Below, in pieces: positions 8,867 to 18,139 of a DNA stretch of 64,000 bases. The position numbers and the translations under genes were made by a program. The DNA comes from Bradyrhizobium sp. LTSP849. Its GTDB lineage: Bacteria; Pseudomonadota; Alphaproteobacteria; Rhizobiales; Xanthobacteraceae. The DNA lies in assembly GCF_000938255.1 (NCBI RefSeq), contig NZ_JYMR01000050.1, forward strand, positions 124,001-188,000, in the 5' to 3' direction. Under the pieces are notes generated by a model. That model saw only the letters and a list, made by a program, of their open reading frames with translations. It had not been told where the DNA came from and searched no databases. Within the stretch, counting starts at the first letter, position 1, and each line of letters starts with the position of its first letter.

Positions 8867-10348
8867 CTAAGGTTTCTTCAAGAGGTCGAGCGGCGTGGCC
8901 ATTGGGAAATGCGCCTCGATCGTTTCAGCGGCGTCGAAGCACAGATCTTCCTGACCCATAGCTGCGACAAGCTGAACACCAACGGGGATGCCTTCGTGCG
9001 TTCCCGTGGGAACGGCGAGCCCCGGCAGTCCCAATACCGAGATCGCCATCATCGGCGCTTGGGCCGCAATGATAGCGGCCGTTGCTTCTTCGCTTTTGAC
9101 ATCGAGCCCAACCGGAAAAGGGAGTTGGGTCGAAATCGGCAGCAGCACCAGCGGGTAATCTGCAAGGAATATCCGCCATCGGCGCAACAATCCCAGACGC
9201 GTGCCAAGTGCGGCGAGCGCATCGCGTGCGTCGTATTTCTTGAAGGCTGCGCTCCATAGCGCGAGCGCACGCTTGATGCCTTCGTCGCCGTTTTTCGTAA
9301 CCAACGGTTCGAGCATCGTCATGACGTCCGGCATCGCGAGTTGGGGCCAAAGTTCAGCGCATTCCAGCAGCGAGGGCGGTGCGATGTCTTCGATTTCATA
9401 GCCGGCAGCGGCGAGCGCGCGTCCGGCGTCCCCGAGTGCTGCCTGCACCGCGGGGTGGAACGGGACACCGAACCCCTCCGTCACCCGCGCCACGCGAAAC
9501 GGCCGGCGAATCGGAGCCGGCGGATAGGGTGGCACCCACCGCGGATCGCGAACGTCCTCCCGCGACATCGCCGCGAACGCCAGCCGGTTATCCGCGACAG
9601 TGCGAGTCAGCGGGCCCTGCACCGCCATCAGCGCCGAGGAAATCGAGGCGGCTCCGGTAGCCGTCGCGTTGAAGGACGGAATACGGCCATAGCTTGGGCG
9701 CAGCCCGACCAGACCGCAGCAATAAGCAGGATATCGAACCGAACCGGCAATATCGTTTCCGTGTGCGATCGGGACGATCCCGGCGGCGACCGATGCCGCG
9801 GCGCCGCCACTTGATCCTCCCACGGTTCGCCCTGCATTCCAGGGGTTCAGCGTCAATCCGTGCAGCGCATTGTCGGTGAACCAGCGCATTGAATAGCCCG
9901 GCGTGTTGGTGCGCCCGACAATGATGGCCCCGGCGTCGCGAAAGTTGCGGACGACCGGATTGTCTTCGCTAGCGATCAGTTCCCTGTAGGCAGCGATGCC
10001 GTTGTCGGTCGGCAATCCCTCCTGATCGATATTGACTTTGATGGTCACCGGCACGCCGTGAAGCGGCGGCAGCTTTTCGCCCCGCCGTTGCGCCGTGTCC
10101 GCGCTGGCAGCTTGGCGGGACGCATCTTCATCAAGAATGCGAACGACGGCGTTGATGTGCCGATTGACCTCGCGGAGCCGATCCAAGGATGATTTCACGA
10201 CCTCCGTGGACGAAACCAGGCCGTGCCGAATAAGGCCGGCAATCTCCGTGGCACTCAGCCGCCAGAGTTCTGCCCGCCCGGGGTGCGCGTGATGAGCTTG
10301 TGTGGGGTTAGTGCAGCCGGCATCCGATTCCGGCCGGAGAGCTACCAT
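8867..10348 (-). CDS. Amidase-signature family amidohydrolase
   Basis: 493 residues, usual length for the amidase signature family. The Ser-cisSer-Lys triad is visible: Lys104 in VTIKVNID, cis-Ser179 in the GGSSGG loop, and nucleophile Ser203 in DIAGSVRYPA; the 24-residue spacing between the two serines is canonical. It hydrolyses a carboxamide to acid plus ammonia or amine in the cytoplasm. It is the first gene of the three-gene operon with the alpha/beta hydrolase and the binding protein, divergent from a GntR regulator 78 bp away. The ~25-residue N-terminal extension before RAELWRLSATE is poorly conserved in type, but no later Met start is available near it. Confidence 0.93.
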   Translation of the reverse strand: MVALRPESDAGCTNPTQAHHAHPGRAELWRLSATEIAGLIRHGLVSSTEVVKSSLDRLREVNRHINAVVRILDEDASRQAASADTAQRRGEKLPPLHGVPVTIKVNIDQEGLPTDNGIAAYRELIASEDNPVVRNFRDAGAIIVGRTNTPGYSMRWFTDNALHGLTLNPWNAGRTVGGSSGGAAASVAAGIVPIAHGNDIAGSVRYPAYCCGLVGLRPSYGRIPSFNATATGAASISSALMAVQGPLTRTVADNRLAFAAMSREDVRDPRWVPPYPPAPIRRPFRVARVTEGFGVPFHPAVQAALGDAGRALAAAGYEIEDIAPPSLLECAELWPQLAMPDVMTMLEPLVTKNGDEGIKRALALWSAAFKKYDARDALAALGTRLGLLRRWRIFLADYPLVLLPISTQLPFPVGLDVKSEEATAAIIAAQAPMMAISVLGLPGLAVPTGTHEGIPVGVQLVAAMGQEDLCFDAAETIEAHFPMATPLDLLKKP

Positions 10349-10393
10349 TGGATGTCTTTCTGACTGGCCATCTCTTGAATACCAATCTATAAA

Positions 10394-10417
10394 TGTTCTT
10401 TGTTACATTAAGAAACA
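10394..10417. promoter_or_regulatory. Imperfect inverted repeat between divergent amidase and GntR genes
   Basis: TGTTCTT (10394-10400) and AAGAAACA (10410-10417) form an inverted repeat with one unpaired base, centred in the 78-bp divergent spacer. Position and size fit an operator for the adjacent GntR protein, but this is inferred from position only. Confidence 0.4.
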
Positions 10418-10426
10418 CCAGAGAGT

Positions 10427-11317
10427 TTGGATTTGCAAGAGCCCAGCCGCCTTCAGCGCGATCTCGCGCCCAAGATAATAGATCTGCTCCGGACAGAACG
10501 AGTTCAGCCGGGCGATCGCATCCAGGAGATTGATCTAGCGCGCAAGCTCCAAGTCTCGCGCACGCCTGTCCGTGCCGTGCTCGAACAATTGACCGCGAAA
10601 GGGGTGCTGCAAAAGCGCGCCTCCGGCGGGTATTCGTTCAGTATGTCCGGCACTGCCGATAGCACCGCTCCGCCGCTGCCGGCGGTCGATGAGATTGATC
10701 AGCTTTGCTTGCGGATCTCCGCTGACCGCGTGTCGAACAGGCTCCCAAGCCGGGTGTCGGAAGCGGACTTGATGCGCCGCTACGGGATCAGTCGGCCCTT
10801 TCTGTTGCGGGTTCTGAGCAAGCTGTCCGCAGTTGGGTTGACCGAGCGCCAACTGGGGCACGGCTGGGCTTTTTCCCCGAAAATAGATGATGCGCTAGGC
10901 CGTTTCGAAAGTTACGCCTTCCGCCTGACGATCGAGCCGGCCGGGCTCCTACTGCCGACATTCCATCTCGCTCCAGACTGGATTGACGACATGCGTCAGC
11001 GGCACGTCGCGATGCTGGCTGCGGAATGGCGGGAGACTCTCAGCATCCCCTTGTTCGAAATGAACGCCGCCTTCCATGAAGGCCTTGCCGCCGCTTCCGG
11101 CAACAGGCACTTCCAAAACGCCGTGCAGCAGCAGAACCGGCTGCGGCGATTTGCGAACTATGACTGGTCCTACGGTTACGACCGCGTCGTGACATCCTGC
11201 AACGAACACTTGGAAATCCTCGATCGGCTGGAGCGGGACGAGCGGGATATCGCCGCCGCCCTTCTTCGCAAGCACCTCGAACGGGCCAGCATATTGGCGC
11301 GGCCGGAGGAATCATGA
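10427..11317 (+). CDS. GntR-family regulator with two winged-helix domains and FCD domain (paralogue)
   Basis: 296 residues, starting at a TTG (10427) preceded by the purine stretch CCAGAGAG; another TTG follows two codons later. The layout matches the regulator at 5405: winged helix 1 about 9-70 (LQVSRTPVRAVLEQLTAKGVL), winged helix 2 about 88-150 (DLMRRYGISRPFLLRVLSKL), FCD domain about 158-290 with EMNAAFHEG and NEHLEILDRLE. Whole segments such as QQQNRLRRF.NYDW are shared between the two paralogues. It probably controls the divergent amidase operon and perhaps the aminotransferase 66 bp downstream. Confidence 0.92.
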   Translation: MDLQEPSRLQRDLAPKIIDLLRTERVQPGDRIQEIDLARKLQVSRTPVRAVLEQLTAKGVLQKRASGGYSFSMSGTADSTAPPLPAVDEIDQLCLRISADRVSNRLPSRVSEADLMRRYGISRPFLLRVLSKLSAVGLTERQLGHGWAFSPKIDDALGRFESYAFRLTIEPAGLLLPTFHLAPDWIDDMRQRHVAMLAAEWRETLSIPLFEMNAAFHEGLAAASGNRHFQNAVQQQNRLRRFANYDWSYGYDRVVTSCNEHLEILDRLERDERDIAAALLRKHLERASILARPEES

Positions 11318-11383
11318 CTCGGGTTGTGTTTTTTAAGATATCATAATACAAATATTGTACCCTGCATTGGGGAGACACTGTTC

Positions 11384-12736
11384 ATGAGCTTCGCCGTTCT
11401 GCCGAACCATGCCGCCAACGAGCCGCTGACCGAAGAGCGCATGAAGTCGTATTGGATGCCCTTCACGCCAAACCGGCAGTTCAAGGCCAATCCACGCCTT
11501 TTTGTCAGCGCCAATGGCATGTACTACGTCACGGCCGATGGGCGCCGCATCCTGGACGGCATGGCCGGCCTTTGGTGCGTTAATGCGGGGCACAATCAGC
11601 CGCGCATCGCCGCGGCGATGAAGAGCCAGATCGACCAACTCGATTTTGTCTCGTCGTTCCAGATGGGCCACCCGCTGGCCTTTACTCTGGCGGAACGACT
11701 GACTTCAATTGCGCCCGAGGGGCTCGATCACGTCTTCTACGTCAATTCCGGTTCGGAAGCGGTCGATACCGCGCTCAAAATCGCCCGCGCTTATCACAAG
11801 GCCCGTGGCGAGGGGCATCGAACCCGCTTGATCGGTCGCGCCAAGGCCTATCACGGCGTTGGCTTCGGCGGTCTGTCCGTCGCTGGAATTGCGCCGCACC
11901 GAAGAGATTTTGGCCCGCTGCTGCCCGATGTCGCGCATCTGCCCCATACGCGGAACCTGGAGCATAACGCGTTCTCACGCGGCCAGCCCGGCTGGGGCGC
12001 TCATCTCGCCGATGAACTGGAAAATCTTTGCGCCATCTACGACCCGTCGACGATCGCTGCGGTGATCGTTGAACCGGTCACGGGCGCCGGGGGAGTCCTG
12101 CCGCCACCGCTGGGCTACCTCGAGAAACTCCGCGCGATCTGCGACAAGCATGGAATCCTGCTGATCCTCGACGAGGTCATCACCGGGTTTGGACGTCTTG
12201 GTGCATCCTTCGCTTCAGTCGCGCTGAAAGTCACGCCTGATATCATCACATGTGCGAAGGGCATGACGAACGCAGCAGTGCCGATGGGCGGCGTGATCGT
12301 CAGCGGCAAGGTGCACGATGCTTTCATGAATGGCCCTGTGGGCATGTCCGAGCTCATGCATGGTTATACCTATTCGGGCCATCCGCTAGCCTGTGCGGCT
12401 GCGCTCGCATCGATTGAGACCTATGAGGAACTCGGGCTGTTCGAGAGGGCTGCCCGAATGGCGCCGATCTGGGAGGAAGCCGCCCATGGTCTTCGCGAAT
12501 GCCCTCACGTCATCGATATCCGCAATCTCGGGCTGCTTGCGGCGATTGAGCTGGCGCCACGGGCGGGCGAGCCCGGCGCACGAGGCGCGTTCGCTGCCAA
12601 TTATTGCTTTGAGAAAGGTGTCCTTGTTCGCCCTGCCGGCGACGCTATCGTCCTGTCACCGCCTTTGATCATCCAGGAAGATGAGATCGACCGAATATTC
12701 GGTACGATCGCCGACGCGTTGCAACACTGCGCCTAA
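11384..12736 (+). CDS. Class III omega-aminotransferase (omega-amino acid:pyruvate type)
   Basis: 450 residues from the ATG at 11384, preceded by GGGGAG 10 bases upstream; the frame extends to 11324 but lacks a good start there. PLP-fold markers: NSGSEA (121-126, phosphate site), Asp263 in ILDEVITGFGR, and the Schiff-base Lys292 in TCAKGMTNAAVPMGG. The length and the N-terminal KSYWMPFTPNRQFK match beta-alanine/omega-amino acid:pyruvate aminotransferases, which move an amino group from an omega-amino acid or amine to pyruvate. It follows the GntR gene in the same direction and could remove the amino group released by the amidase pathway. The exact amine donor is not determinable. Confidence 0.92.
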   Translation: MSFAVLPNHAANEPLTEERMKSYWMPFTPNRQFKANPRLFVSANGMYYVTADGRRILDGMAGLWCVNAGHNQPRIAAAMKSQIDQLDFVSSFQMGHPLAFTLAERLTSIAPEGLDHVFYVNSGSEAVDTALKIARAYHKARGEGHRTRLIGRAKAYHGVGFGGLSVAGIAPHRRDFGPLLPDVAHLPHTRNLEHNAFSRGQPGWGAHLADELENLCAIYDPSTIAAVIVEPVTGAGGVLPPPLGYLEKLRAICDKHGILLILDEVITGFGRLGASFASVALKVTPDIITCAKGMTNAAVPMGGVIVSGKVHDAFMNGPVGMSELMHGYTYSGHPLACAAALASIETYEELGLFERAARMAPIWEEAAHGLRECPHVIDIRNLGLLAAIELAPRAGEPGARGAFAANYCFEKGVLVRPAGDAIVLSPPLIIQEDEIDRIFGTIADALQHCA

Positions 12737-13049
12737 AGGCACACTGGGATGGTGGCGGACATTTGGGAGCTCGATATGAAGGAGACTGCGCAGCCTGTCG
12801 GCGTCCATGAGTTTAGGCAGCCTTGCGTTGACCCTGACGAACTCGCCGCGAAAAGATCATACAACGCCTCGATCCGCGCGCGATCGCCCATGCAGCGGCG
12901 ACGAGGAATGGCAAGGAGGAAATCTTGGCATTCGTAGAAAAGAGAAAGCCGAATTTTGAATAGGGCAAGCAAACACAGCTTTCGCTTGGATTAATCTAAC
13001 AACCGCATGGGTTGTTCCTCCGTCAAACCGCTGGACTTGGTCACTCGCG
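12737..13049. other. Gene-free spacer upstream of AraC regulator
   Basis: About 310 bp with no convincing gene. Short frames on both strands show no recognisable domain and no good ribosome-binding site. It probably holds the terminator of the aminotransferase and the promoter of the AraC gene, but I see no clear hairpin. Confidence 0.4.
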
Positions 13050-14048
13050 ATGCTCGAGAGATATTTGTTCGGTAACTCAGGAATCCCTTTCGAGATCTCC
13101 GCCAACGCCACTACTATGGCTCAAGTGCGGAGACAAATGATCGGAATTTGCGATCCGATTAGAATGTGGCTCCCTAAGCGCAAGCTGACCGAACCGGCCC
13201 TGTTCAAACACGTCGATCTCAACGGTGTTAGGATTGCCTCGTCGAGCGGATTCGACGGCATCAAGTTTCATTTCCGCGGGCATCCTACGTTCCGACAATT
13301 GATCCCGTTGCGAGGTGTGGCAGAACTCCAATGCCGCGGTCAATCATTTCAACATTCAGCGACATTGTCCGCAATAGTTCCGGCGAACGAAGAATCGGTA
13401 CTGGCGCACGGACCTCACTTTCGCAGCCTAGTCCTATATATCGACGAACAGACCTTGCTTAGGAAGTTTCAGGCGATCGTCGGTCCCGACTCGGATGCTC
13501 GTCCGATCATATTTGGGGCTGTCGACATGACTCTTGAGCGATCGCTCAGGTTGGTTCGCGCAATCAGCTTTGCCTGTGCAGAGTTGGATGCGACACGCGG
13601 AAATACTCCGCAATTGGTTCTTGATGAATTGTCTCAATTGATCGTTGTATCGTTTCTGCAGGCCACGGAAAGCAGTCTACTAGACGACGCCGATGGCGTT
13701 CTTCCTAAAATCGCCCCACGGCAAGTCAAGCTCGTAGCGGAATACATTGAGGCGAATTGGCACCAGCCACTTAAGTTGAGCGCGCTTGCAAATGTCTCTG
13801 GCGCGAGCCTCCGCACGCTCTTTCGAACATTTCGAACGCACTGGAGAGAAACGCCGATGGAATTTCTCCGTCGGACCCGGTTGAGACACGCAAACCAAAG
13901 ACTCGCCTCTGCGGGGCCAAGTGACACGGTCACGGGTATCGCACTCGCTTGCGGCTTTTCGAATGTCGCGCACTTTGCGCGACACTATTCGCAGCTCTTC
14001 GGAGAGCGACCTATCGACACCCTCCGTCGCCGAAAAAAACACAGCTAA
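13050..14048 (+). CDS. AraC-family transcriptional regulator
   Basis: 332 residues. The C-terminal ~100 residues (about 225-328) form the double helix-turn-helix of AraC/XylS proteins: EYIEANWHQPLKLSALANVSG, then LRTLFRTFR, and the second motif ALACGFSNVAHFARHYSQLFGERP. The N-terminal part (about 40-200) resembles the AraC-binding-like effector domain of AraC regulators of aromatic and alkane pathways. The start is the ATG at 13050. It stands alone, 300 bp or more from both neighbours, and the next gene is a chemoreceptor, so its target is not evident from context. Confidence 0.92.
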   Translation: MLERYLFGNSGIPFEISANATTMAQVRRQMIGICDPIRMWLPKRKLTEPALFKHVDLNGVRIASSSGFDGIKFHFRGHPTFRQLIPLRGVAELQCRGQSFQHSATLSAIVPANEESVLAHGPHFRSLVLYIDEQTLLRKFQAIVGPDSDARPIIFGAVDMTLERSLRLVRAISFACAELDATRGNTPQLVLDELSQLIVVSFLQATESSLLDDADGVLPKIAPRQVKLVAEYIEANWHQPLKLSALANVSGASLRTLFRTFRTHWRETPMEFLRRTRLRHANQRLASAGPSDTVTGIALACGFSNVAHFARHYSQLFGERPIDTLRRRKKHS

Positions 14049-14652
14049 CAGTCATCGGCCTCCAGGAATGCGTCTACCAGGGGCCGCACTGCGCGGCCGC
14101 AAGTTCGAGTTTCGATGGGAGCGGCGGCTCCCGTCACGATGAGAAACATAGCGTTGCGACAGCGAGCGAATTGGCATTGATATCGCAACAGGCGCTGCGA
14201 CGTCGGCGGCTATTTCGGCGCCGAGCGACGCGCGGAGAGCGCCGACAGGCATATCGTGAACGGGCGGCTAAACTATCTTGGAGACCTCGCCTGCGCGGTT
14301 TTCCCTGCGGGTCGCAATAAGGCGACCTGCTTTGGCAGTCTCGGTGTGTGAGATGGCGCTACAGGGCTTCGAGGTAATTTAAATATATTTGCATCTAATA
14401 GCAGGGCAGCCGCGGATAGTGCTTCGGAATGATGAGTCCGCCCGTCGGGCGCCGTCGGGCTAAGTCCAAAAGGCACGAATAGCACATCAACGGGCATAAA
14501 ATGACCGGCGTTTTTCAATTTTTCGGCAAAAAGGCAGCCAGATGGATACGGCGGATCTTCGGTGCGCCGTGACAAGTAGGCGCCCTGCCAGCGCTTGGAC
14601 CTGCGCTTCGCTCCATCCTTCAACTCGTTAAAGCAATCCGAGGAGTCTTGCC
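14049..14652. other. 604-bp gene-free region before chemoreceptor gene
   Basis: No convincing coding sequence on either strand. The part 14430-14620 has the look of a dispersed non-coding element of Bradyrhizobium-type genomes (GATGAGTCCGCCCGTCGGGC followed by an AT-rich stretch); this is a recollection, not a search result. A ribosome-binding site AGGAG (14641-14645) belongs to the chemoreceptor downstream. Confidence 0.4.
14439..14451. repeat. Perfect 13-bp palindrome CGCCCGTCGGGCG
   Basis: Six-base arms around a single T. It sits in gene-free DNA 200 bp before the chemoreceptor start. It could be part of a dispersed repeat element or a short hairpin; there is no T-run after it, so a rho-independent terminator is unlikely. 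Confidence 0.45.
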
Positions 14653-16335
14653 ATGCTCTCCAAGTTTTCGATTCGCGCCAAATTGATCGTCATTATTTCA
14701 TTCCTGCTGATCGTACTGGCTGGTACCGGTCTGCTGGCCATCACCAAGATGCAGACGCTCAACGGCCACACCGTCGATATCGCGACGAACTGGCTGCCGA
14801 GCGTGCGGGTGCTTGGCGACATGGGCTCCGAAGTCAACCGTTATCGGCTCAATTTGCGGCAATTTGTGATCGAAGCTGACCCACAGCGGAAGACCGCCGT
14901 GGAGCAGACGATGGAGAACAACGCGCAAGAGATAGGCCGGCTATTCAAGGTCTACGAGCCGCTGGTGACCTCGCCGGAAGAGCGCGTCCTGGCGGACGAT
15001 TTCTGGCAATCGTGGAAGGAATATGTGCCTCGCTCCCGGGAGATCCTGGATATCAACCGCAAGGACAATGACATCATCAAGGCGCGCGAACTCATCGTGA
15101 ACCTCACGTCGCTCGGGCTTAAGATTGATGAGACTCTAAAAAAGGACATCGACCTGAACAACCGGGGCGCCGACACCGCCACGCAGAACGCGGCGGACAG
15201 CTACGCACTGGCCTTCAACGTGATCGTCAGCATTCTTGCTGGTGCCATCGTCCTTGGCGTCGGTGCAGGCATCTATCTGGTGCGAGACATCGTCCGTGGC
15301 ATTGACTCGATCATTACGCCGATGCGAATGCTCGGCGAGGGCGACCTGACCGCACCCGTGCTGCATCAGGGAGAGAAGACTGAGATTGGTCAGATGGCCG
15401 ATGCGCTGCAAGTCTTCAAGGTAGCGCTGATCGCAAAGAAGTCAGCCGACGAGGCTGCATCAGCGGAAGCGGACGCCAAAATCGCTCGGGGTCAGCGCGT
15501 CGATACCATCACCCGCCAGTTCGAGTTGACGATCGGCGAACTGGTCGGCTCGCTGTCGTCGTCATCGACCGAACTGGAAGCCTCAGCCGGTAGCCTGTCC
15601 AAGACCGCCGAGAATAGCCAGACGCTTTCGACCATGGTTGCGGCCGCGTCCGAAGAAGCCTCCACCAACGTGCAATCGGTCGCCTCGGCGACCGAAGAGA
15701 TGGCCTCGTCAGTCAATGAGATCAGCCGCCAGGTGCAGGAAGCGGCCAGGATCGCCGGCGCTGCGGTAGAACAGGCACAAAGGACTAATCATCGCGTCAA
15801 TGCGTTGTCGCAGGCGGCAACTCGCATTGGCGATGTTGTCGAACTGATCAACACCATCGCGGGACAAACCAATCTCCTGGCCCTGAACGCGACCATTGAG
15901 GCGGCGCGGGCCGGGGAAGCTGGCCGCGGCTTTGCCGTGGTGGCATCCGAGGTCAAGGCGCTCGCTGAGCAAACTGCGAAAGCGACCGGCGAGATCAGTC
16001 ACCAGATTGCTGGTATCCAGACAGCGACGCAGGACTCGGTGGTAGCGATCAAGGAGATCAGCGGGACTATCGGCCGGATCTCGGAGATCTCATCAACCAT
16101 TGCAGCCGCGGTCGAAGAGCAAGGCGCTGCGACGCAGGAGATCTCCCGCAACGTGCAGCAGGCCGCGCAAGGCACCGCGCAGGTCAGTTCGAATATTTCG
16201 GATGTGCAACGTGGTGCGAGCGAAACCGGATCTGCCTCCTCGCAGGTGCTTTCGTCGGCGCAAACGTTGTCAGGCGATAGCGCAAGGCTCAAAATAGAGG
16301 TCGAAAAATTCCTGATAACGGTGCGTGCAGCTTGA
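14653..16335 (+). CDS. Methyl-accepting chemotaxis protein (4HB sensor, HAMP, signalling domain)
   Basis: 560 residues. Membrane segment 1 at about 11-30 (LIVIISFLLIVLAGTGLLAI), a periplasmic four-helix-bundle-type sensor (34-185), membrane segment 2 at about 188-210, HAMP at about 211-265, then the cytoplasmic coiled-coil signalling domain. The hairpin tip (GQTNLLALNATIEAARAGEAGRGFAVVASEVK region, near 400-430) that binds CheA/CheW is intact. Ribosome-binding AGGAG lies 7 bases before the ATG. It senses an unknown small ligand and feeds it into chemotaxis. No che genes are in the window, so it must work with a core system encoded elsewhere. Confidence 0.96.
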   Translation: MLSKFSIRAKLIVIISFLLIVLAGTGLLAITKMQTLNGHTVDIATNWLPSVRVLGDMGSEVNRYRLNLRQFVIEADPQRKTAVEQTMENNAQEIGRLFKVYEPLVTSPEERVLADDFWQSWKEYVPRSREILDINRKDNDIIKARELIVNLTSLGLKIDETLKKDIDLNNRGADTATQNAADSYALAFNVIVSILAGAIVLGVGAGIYLVRDIVRGIDSIITPMRMLGEGDLTAPVLHQGEKTEIGQMADALQVFKVALIAKKSADEAASAEADAKIARGQRVDTITRQFELTIGELVGSLSSSSTELEASAGSLSKTAENSQTLSTMVAAASEEASTNVQSVASATEEMASSVNEISRQVQEAARIAGAAVEQAQRTNHRVNALSQAATRIGDVVELINTIAGQTNLLALNATIEAARAGEAGRGFAVVASEVKALAEQTAKATGEISHQIAGIQTATQDSVVAIKEISGTIGRISEISSTIAAAVEEQGAATQEISRNVQQAAQGTAQVSSNISDVQRGASETGSASSQVLSSAQTLSGDSARLKIEVEKFLITVRAA

Positions 16336-16450
16336 TGGCGACAATGGCCCGGCCCCATCGAGGGTTCGGTGTCTAGCACATTTGCGAATAGAAATCTTGC
16401 TAGGCTCCGTCGCAAGTGAGCCATCCCGTAATACGAATAGGAGCTTTCAG

Positions 16451-18139
16451 ATGTTCTCGTGGCGAAGCAACGCGGCAGCACGGAATGCAACGGCGCAAGC
16501 TGCGGCGATCAACGAATCGCAGGCCGTCATCGAGTTCAACATGGACGGCACGATCATCACCGCCAACGAGAACTTTCTCAGGGCACTCGGTTATTCGCTT
16601 CCCGAGATCAAGGGCAGGCACCACAGCACGTTTGTCGAAGCGTCCGAGCGCAACGGCGCTTCATATCGCGAGTTTTGGGCCAAGCTCAATCGTGGTGAAT
16701 ATCAGGCAGGCGAATACAAGCGTATGGGCAAGGGCGACAAAGAGGTCTGGATAGAGGCCTCGTATAATCCAATTTTTGACACCGACGGCAAGCCCTTCAA
16801 GGTCGTGAAGTTTGCGACCGACATCACGGAAAAGAAAATCCGAAGTATGGAGGATGCCGGAAAGATCGATGCGATCCTCCGAGCTCAGGCCGTCATCGAG
16901 TTCACCATGGACGGCACGATCATCTTGGCGAACGAGAAATTCCTTAAGACGATGGGGTACACGCTTGCCGAAATCCAGGGCAAGCATCACAGAATATTCG
17001 TCGAGCCGGCGATGCGTGAGAGCGCCGAATACCTGAAATTCTGGGCTAAGCTCGGTCGCGGCGAATACACGGCGGCAGAATACAAACGGGTCGGGAAGTC
17101 CGGCAAGGAAGTCTGGATTCTCGCCAGCTACAATCCGATCCTTGATGAAAGGAAAAAGCCTTTCAAGGTTGTCAAGTTCGCGACCGATGTTACCGACCAG
17201 AAACTGAGCACCGCCAATCTCGCCGGCCAGATTGCCGCGATCGGCAAGTCACAGGCCGTGATCGAGTTCAACATGGACGGTACAATCATCAGCGCGAACA
17301 GCAATTTCCTCGGTGCCTTGGGATACGCGCTGGAGGAAGTTCGGGGACGGCACCACAGCATGTTTGTCGACCCCGCCGAGCGCGACAGCGCGCCGTATCG
17401 GGAGTTCTGGGCCATGCTCAATCGTGGAGAGTATCAGGCAGCCGAATACAAGCGGATCGGCAAGGGTAGCAAGGAGGTCTGGATTCAGGCTTCCTATAAT
17501 CCGATCCTTGATTTGAACGGCAAGCCATACAAGGTCGTGAAATATGCGACCGACACCACGGTGCAAGTCATTGCCCGCATGAAAAGCGAAAAGGTGCGCG
17601 GGATGATGGAATCGGTCGCGGCCGGTGCGGAAGAATTGAACGCCTCGGTCCGCGAGATATCCGAAGCGATGACGAAGTCCAGGGAAACGGCCACGGATGC
17701 GGTCCAGCGTGTTGAACGAGCCGGCGAGCAGGCCAAGCGACTCAGCTCCGCGGCCGGGTCAATGAGCGGCATCGTCGAGATCATCGGCGACATCACGGGA
17801 CAAATTAACCTGCTTGCGCTCAATGCGACGATCGAGTCCGCGCGGGCGGGCGAAGCCGGCCGTGGCTTTGCCGTCGTGGCGGCGGAAGTGAAGAACCTAG
17901 CAAACCAGGCGAAGCAAGCGACCGACAAAATCACGGACGAGATCGGATCACTCAACGGAATTTCCGACGAGGTGGTGGAAGCCCTCAATTCGATCAAGGG
18001 CGCGATCCAGAACGTCAGTGAGTACGTGACGTCTACCGCGGCGGCGGTCGAGGAACAGAGTACCGTCACGGGAGAAATGTCGTCGAGTATGCAGCGTGCT
18101 GCTGCCGAGGCTGCGACAATCGGACAGCACGCGGCATAA
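16451..18139 (+). CDS. Cytosolic chemoreceptor with three tandem PAS domains
   Basis: 562 residues from the ATG at 16451; no membrane segment or HAMP, so it is a soluble receptor. Three PAS/PAC units begin with QAVIEF at residues 24, 146 and 268, an exact 122-residue period. Each contains the same landmarks: NMDGTII or TMDGTII, a GYxL segment, HH(S/R).FV, FWA.L.RGEY, EYKR.GK, EVWI.ASYNPI and a terminal PAC strand FKVVK.ATD. The signalling domain (about 385-555) keeps the hairpin tip LLALNATIESARAGEAGRGFAVVAAEVK. PAS domains of this type often hold heme or flavin and report redox or oxygen; no cofactor residue can be assigned with confidence. It lies 115 bp after the first receptor, same direction. 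Confidence 0.95.
   Translation: MFSWRSNAAARNATAQAAAINESQAVIEFNMDGTIITANENFLRALGYSLPEIKGRHHSTFVEASERNGASYREFWAKLNRGEYQAGEYKRMGKGDKEVWIEASYNPIFDTDGKPFKVVKFATDITEKKIRSMEDAGKIDAILRAQAVIEFTMDGTIILANEKFLKTMGYTLAEIQGKHHRIFVEPAMRESAEYLKFWAKLGRGEYTAAEYKRVGKSGKEVWILASYNPILDERKKPFKVVKFATDVTDQKLSTANLAGQIAAIGKSQAVIEFNMDGTIISANSNFLGALGYALEEVRGRHHSMFVDPAERDSAPYREFWAMLNRGEYQAAEYKRIGKGSKEVWIQASYNPILDLNGKPYKVVKYATDTTVQVIARMKSEKVRGMMESVAAGAEELNASVREISEAMTKSRETATDAVQRVERAGEQAKRLSSAAGSMSGIVEIIGDITGQINLLALNATIESARAGEAGRGFAVVAAEVKNLANQAKQATDKITDEIGSLNGISDEVVEALNSIKGAIQNVSEYVTSTAAAVEEQSTVTGEMSSSMQRAAAEAATIGQHAA
16511..17570 (+). repeat. Three tandem 366-bp PAS-coding repeats
   Basis: The three PAS units are in-register copies of 366 bp with strong nucleotide similarity, for example the CGAGTTCA-CATGGACGG-AC block recurs at about 16530, 16900 and 17260. 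This points to internal duplication within the gene. Confidence 0.85.
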
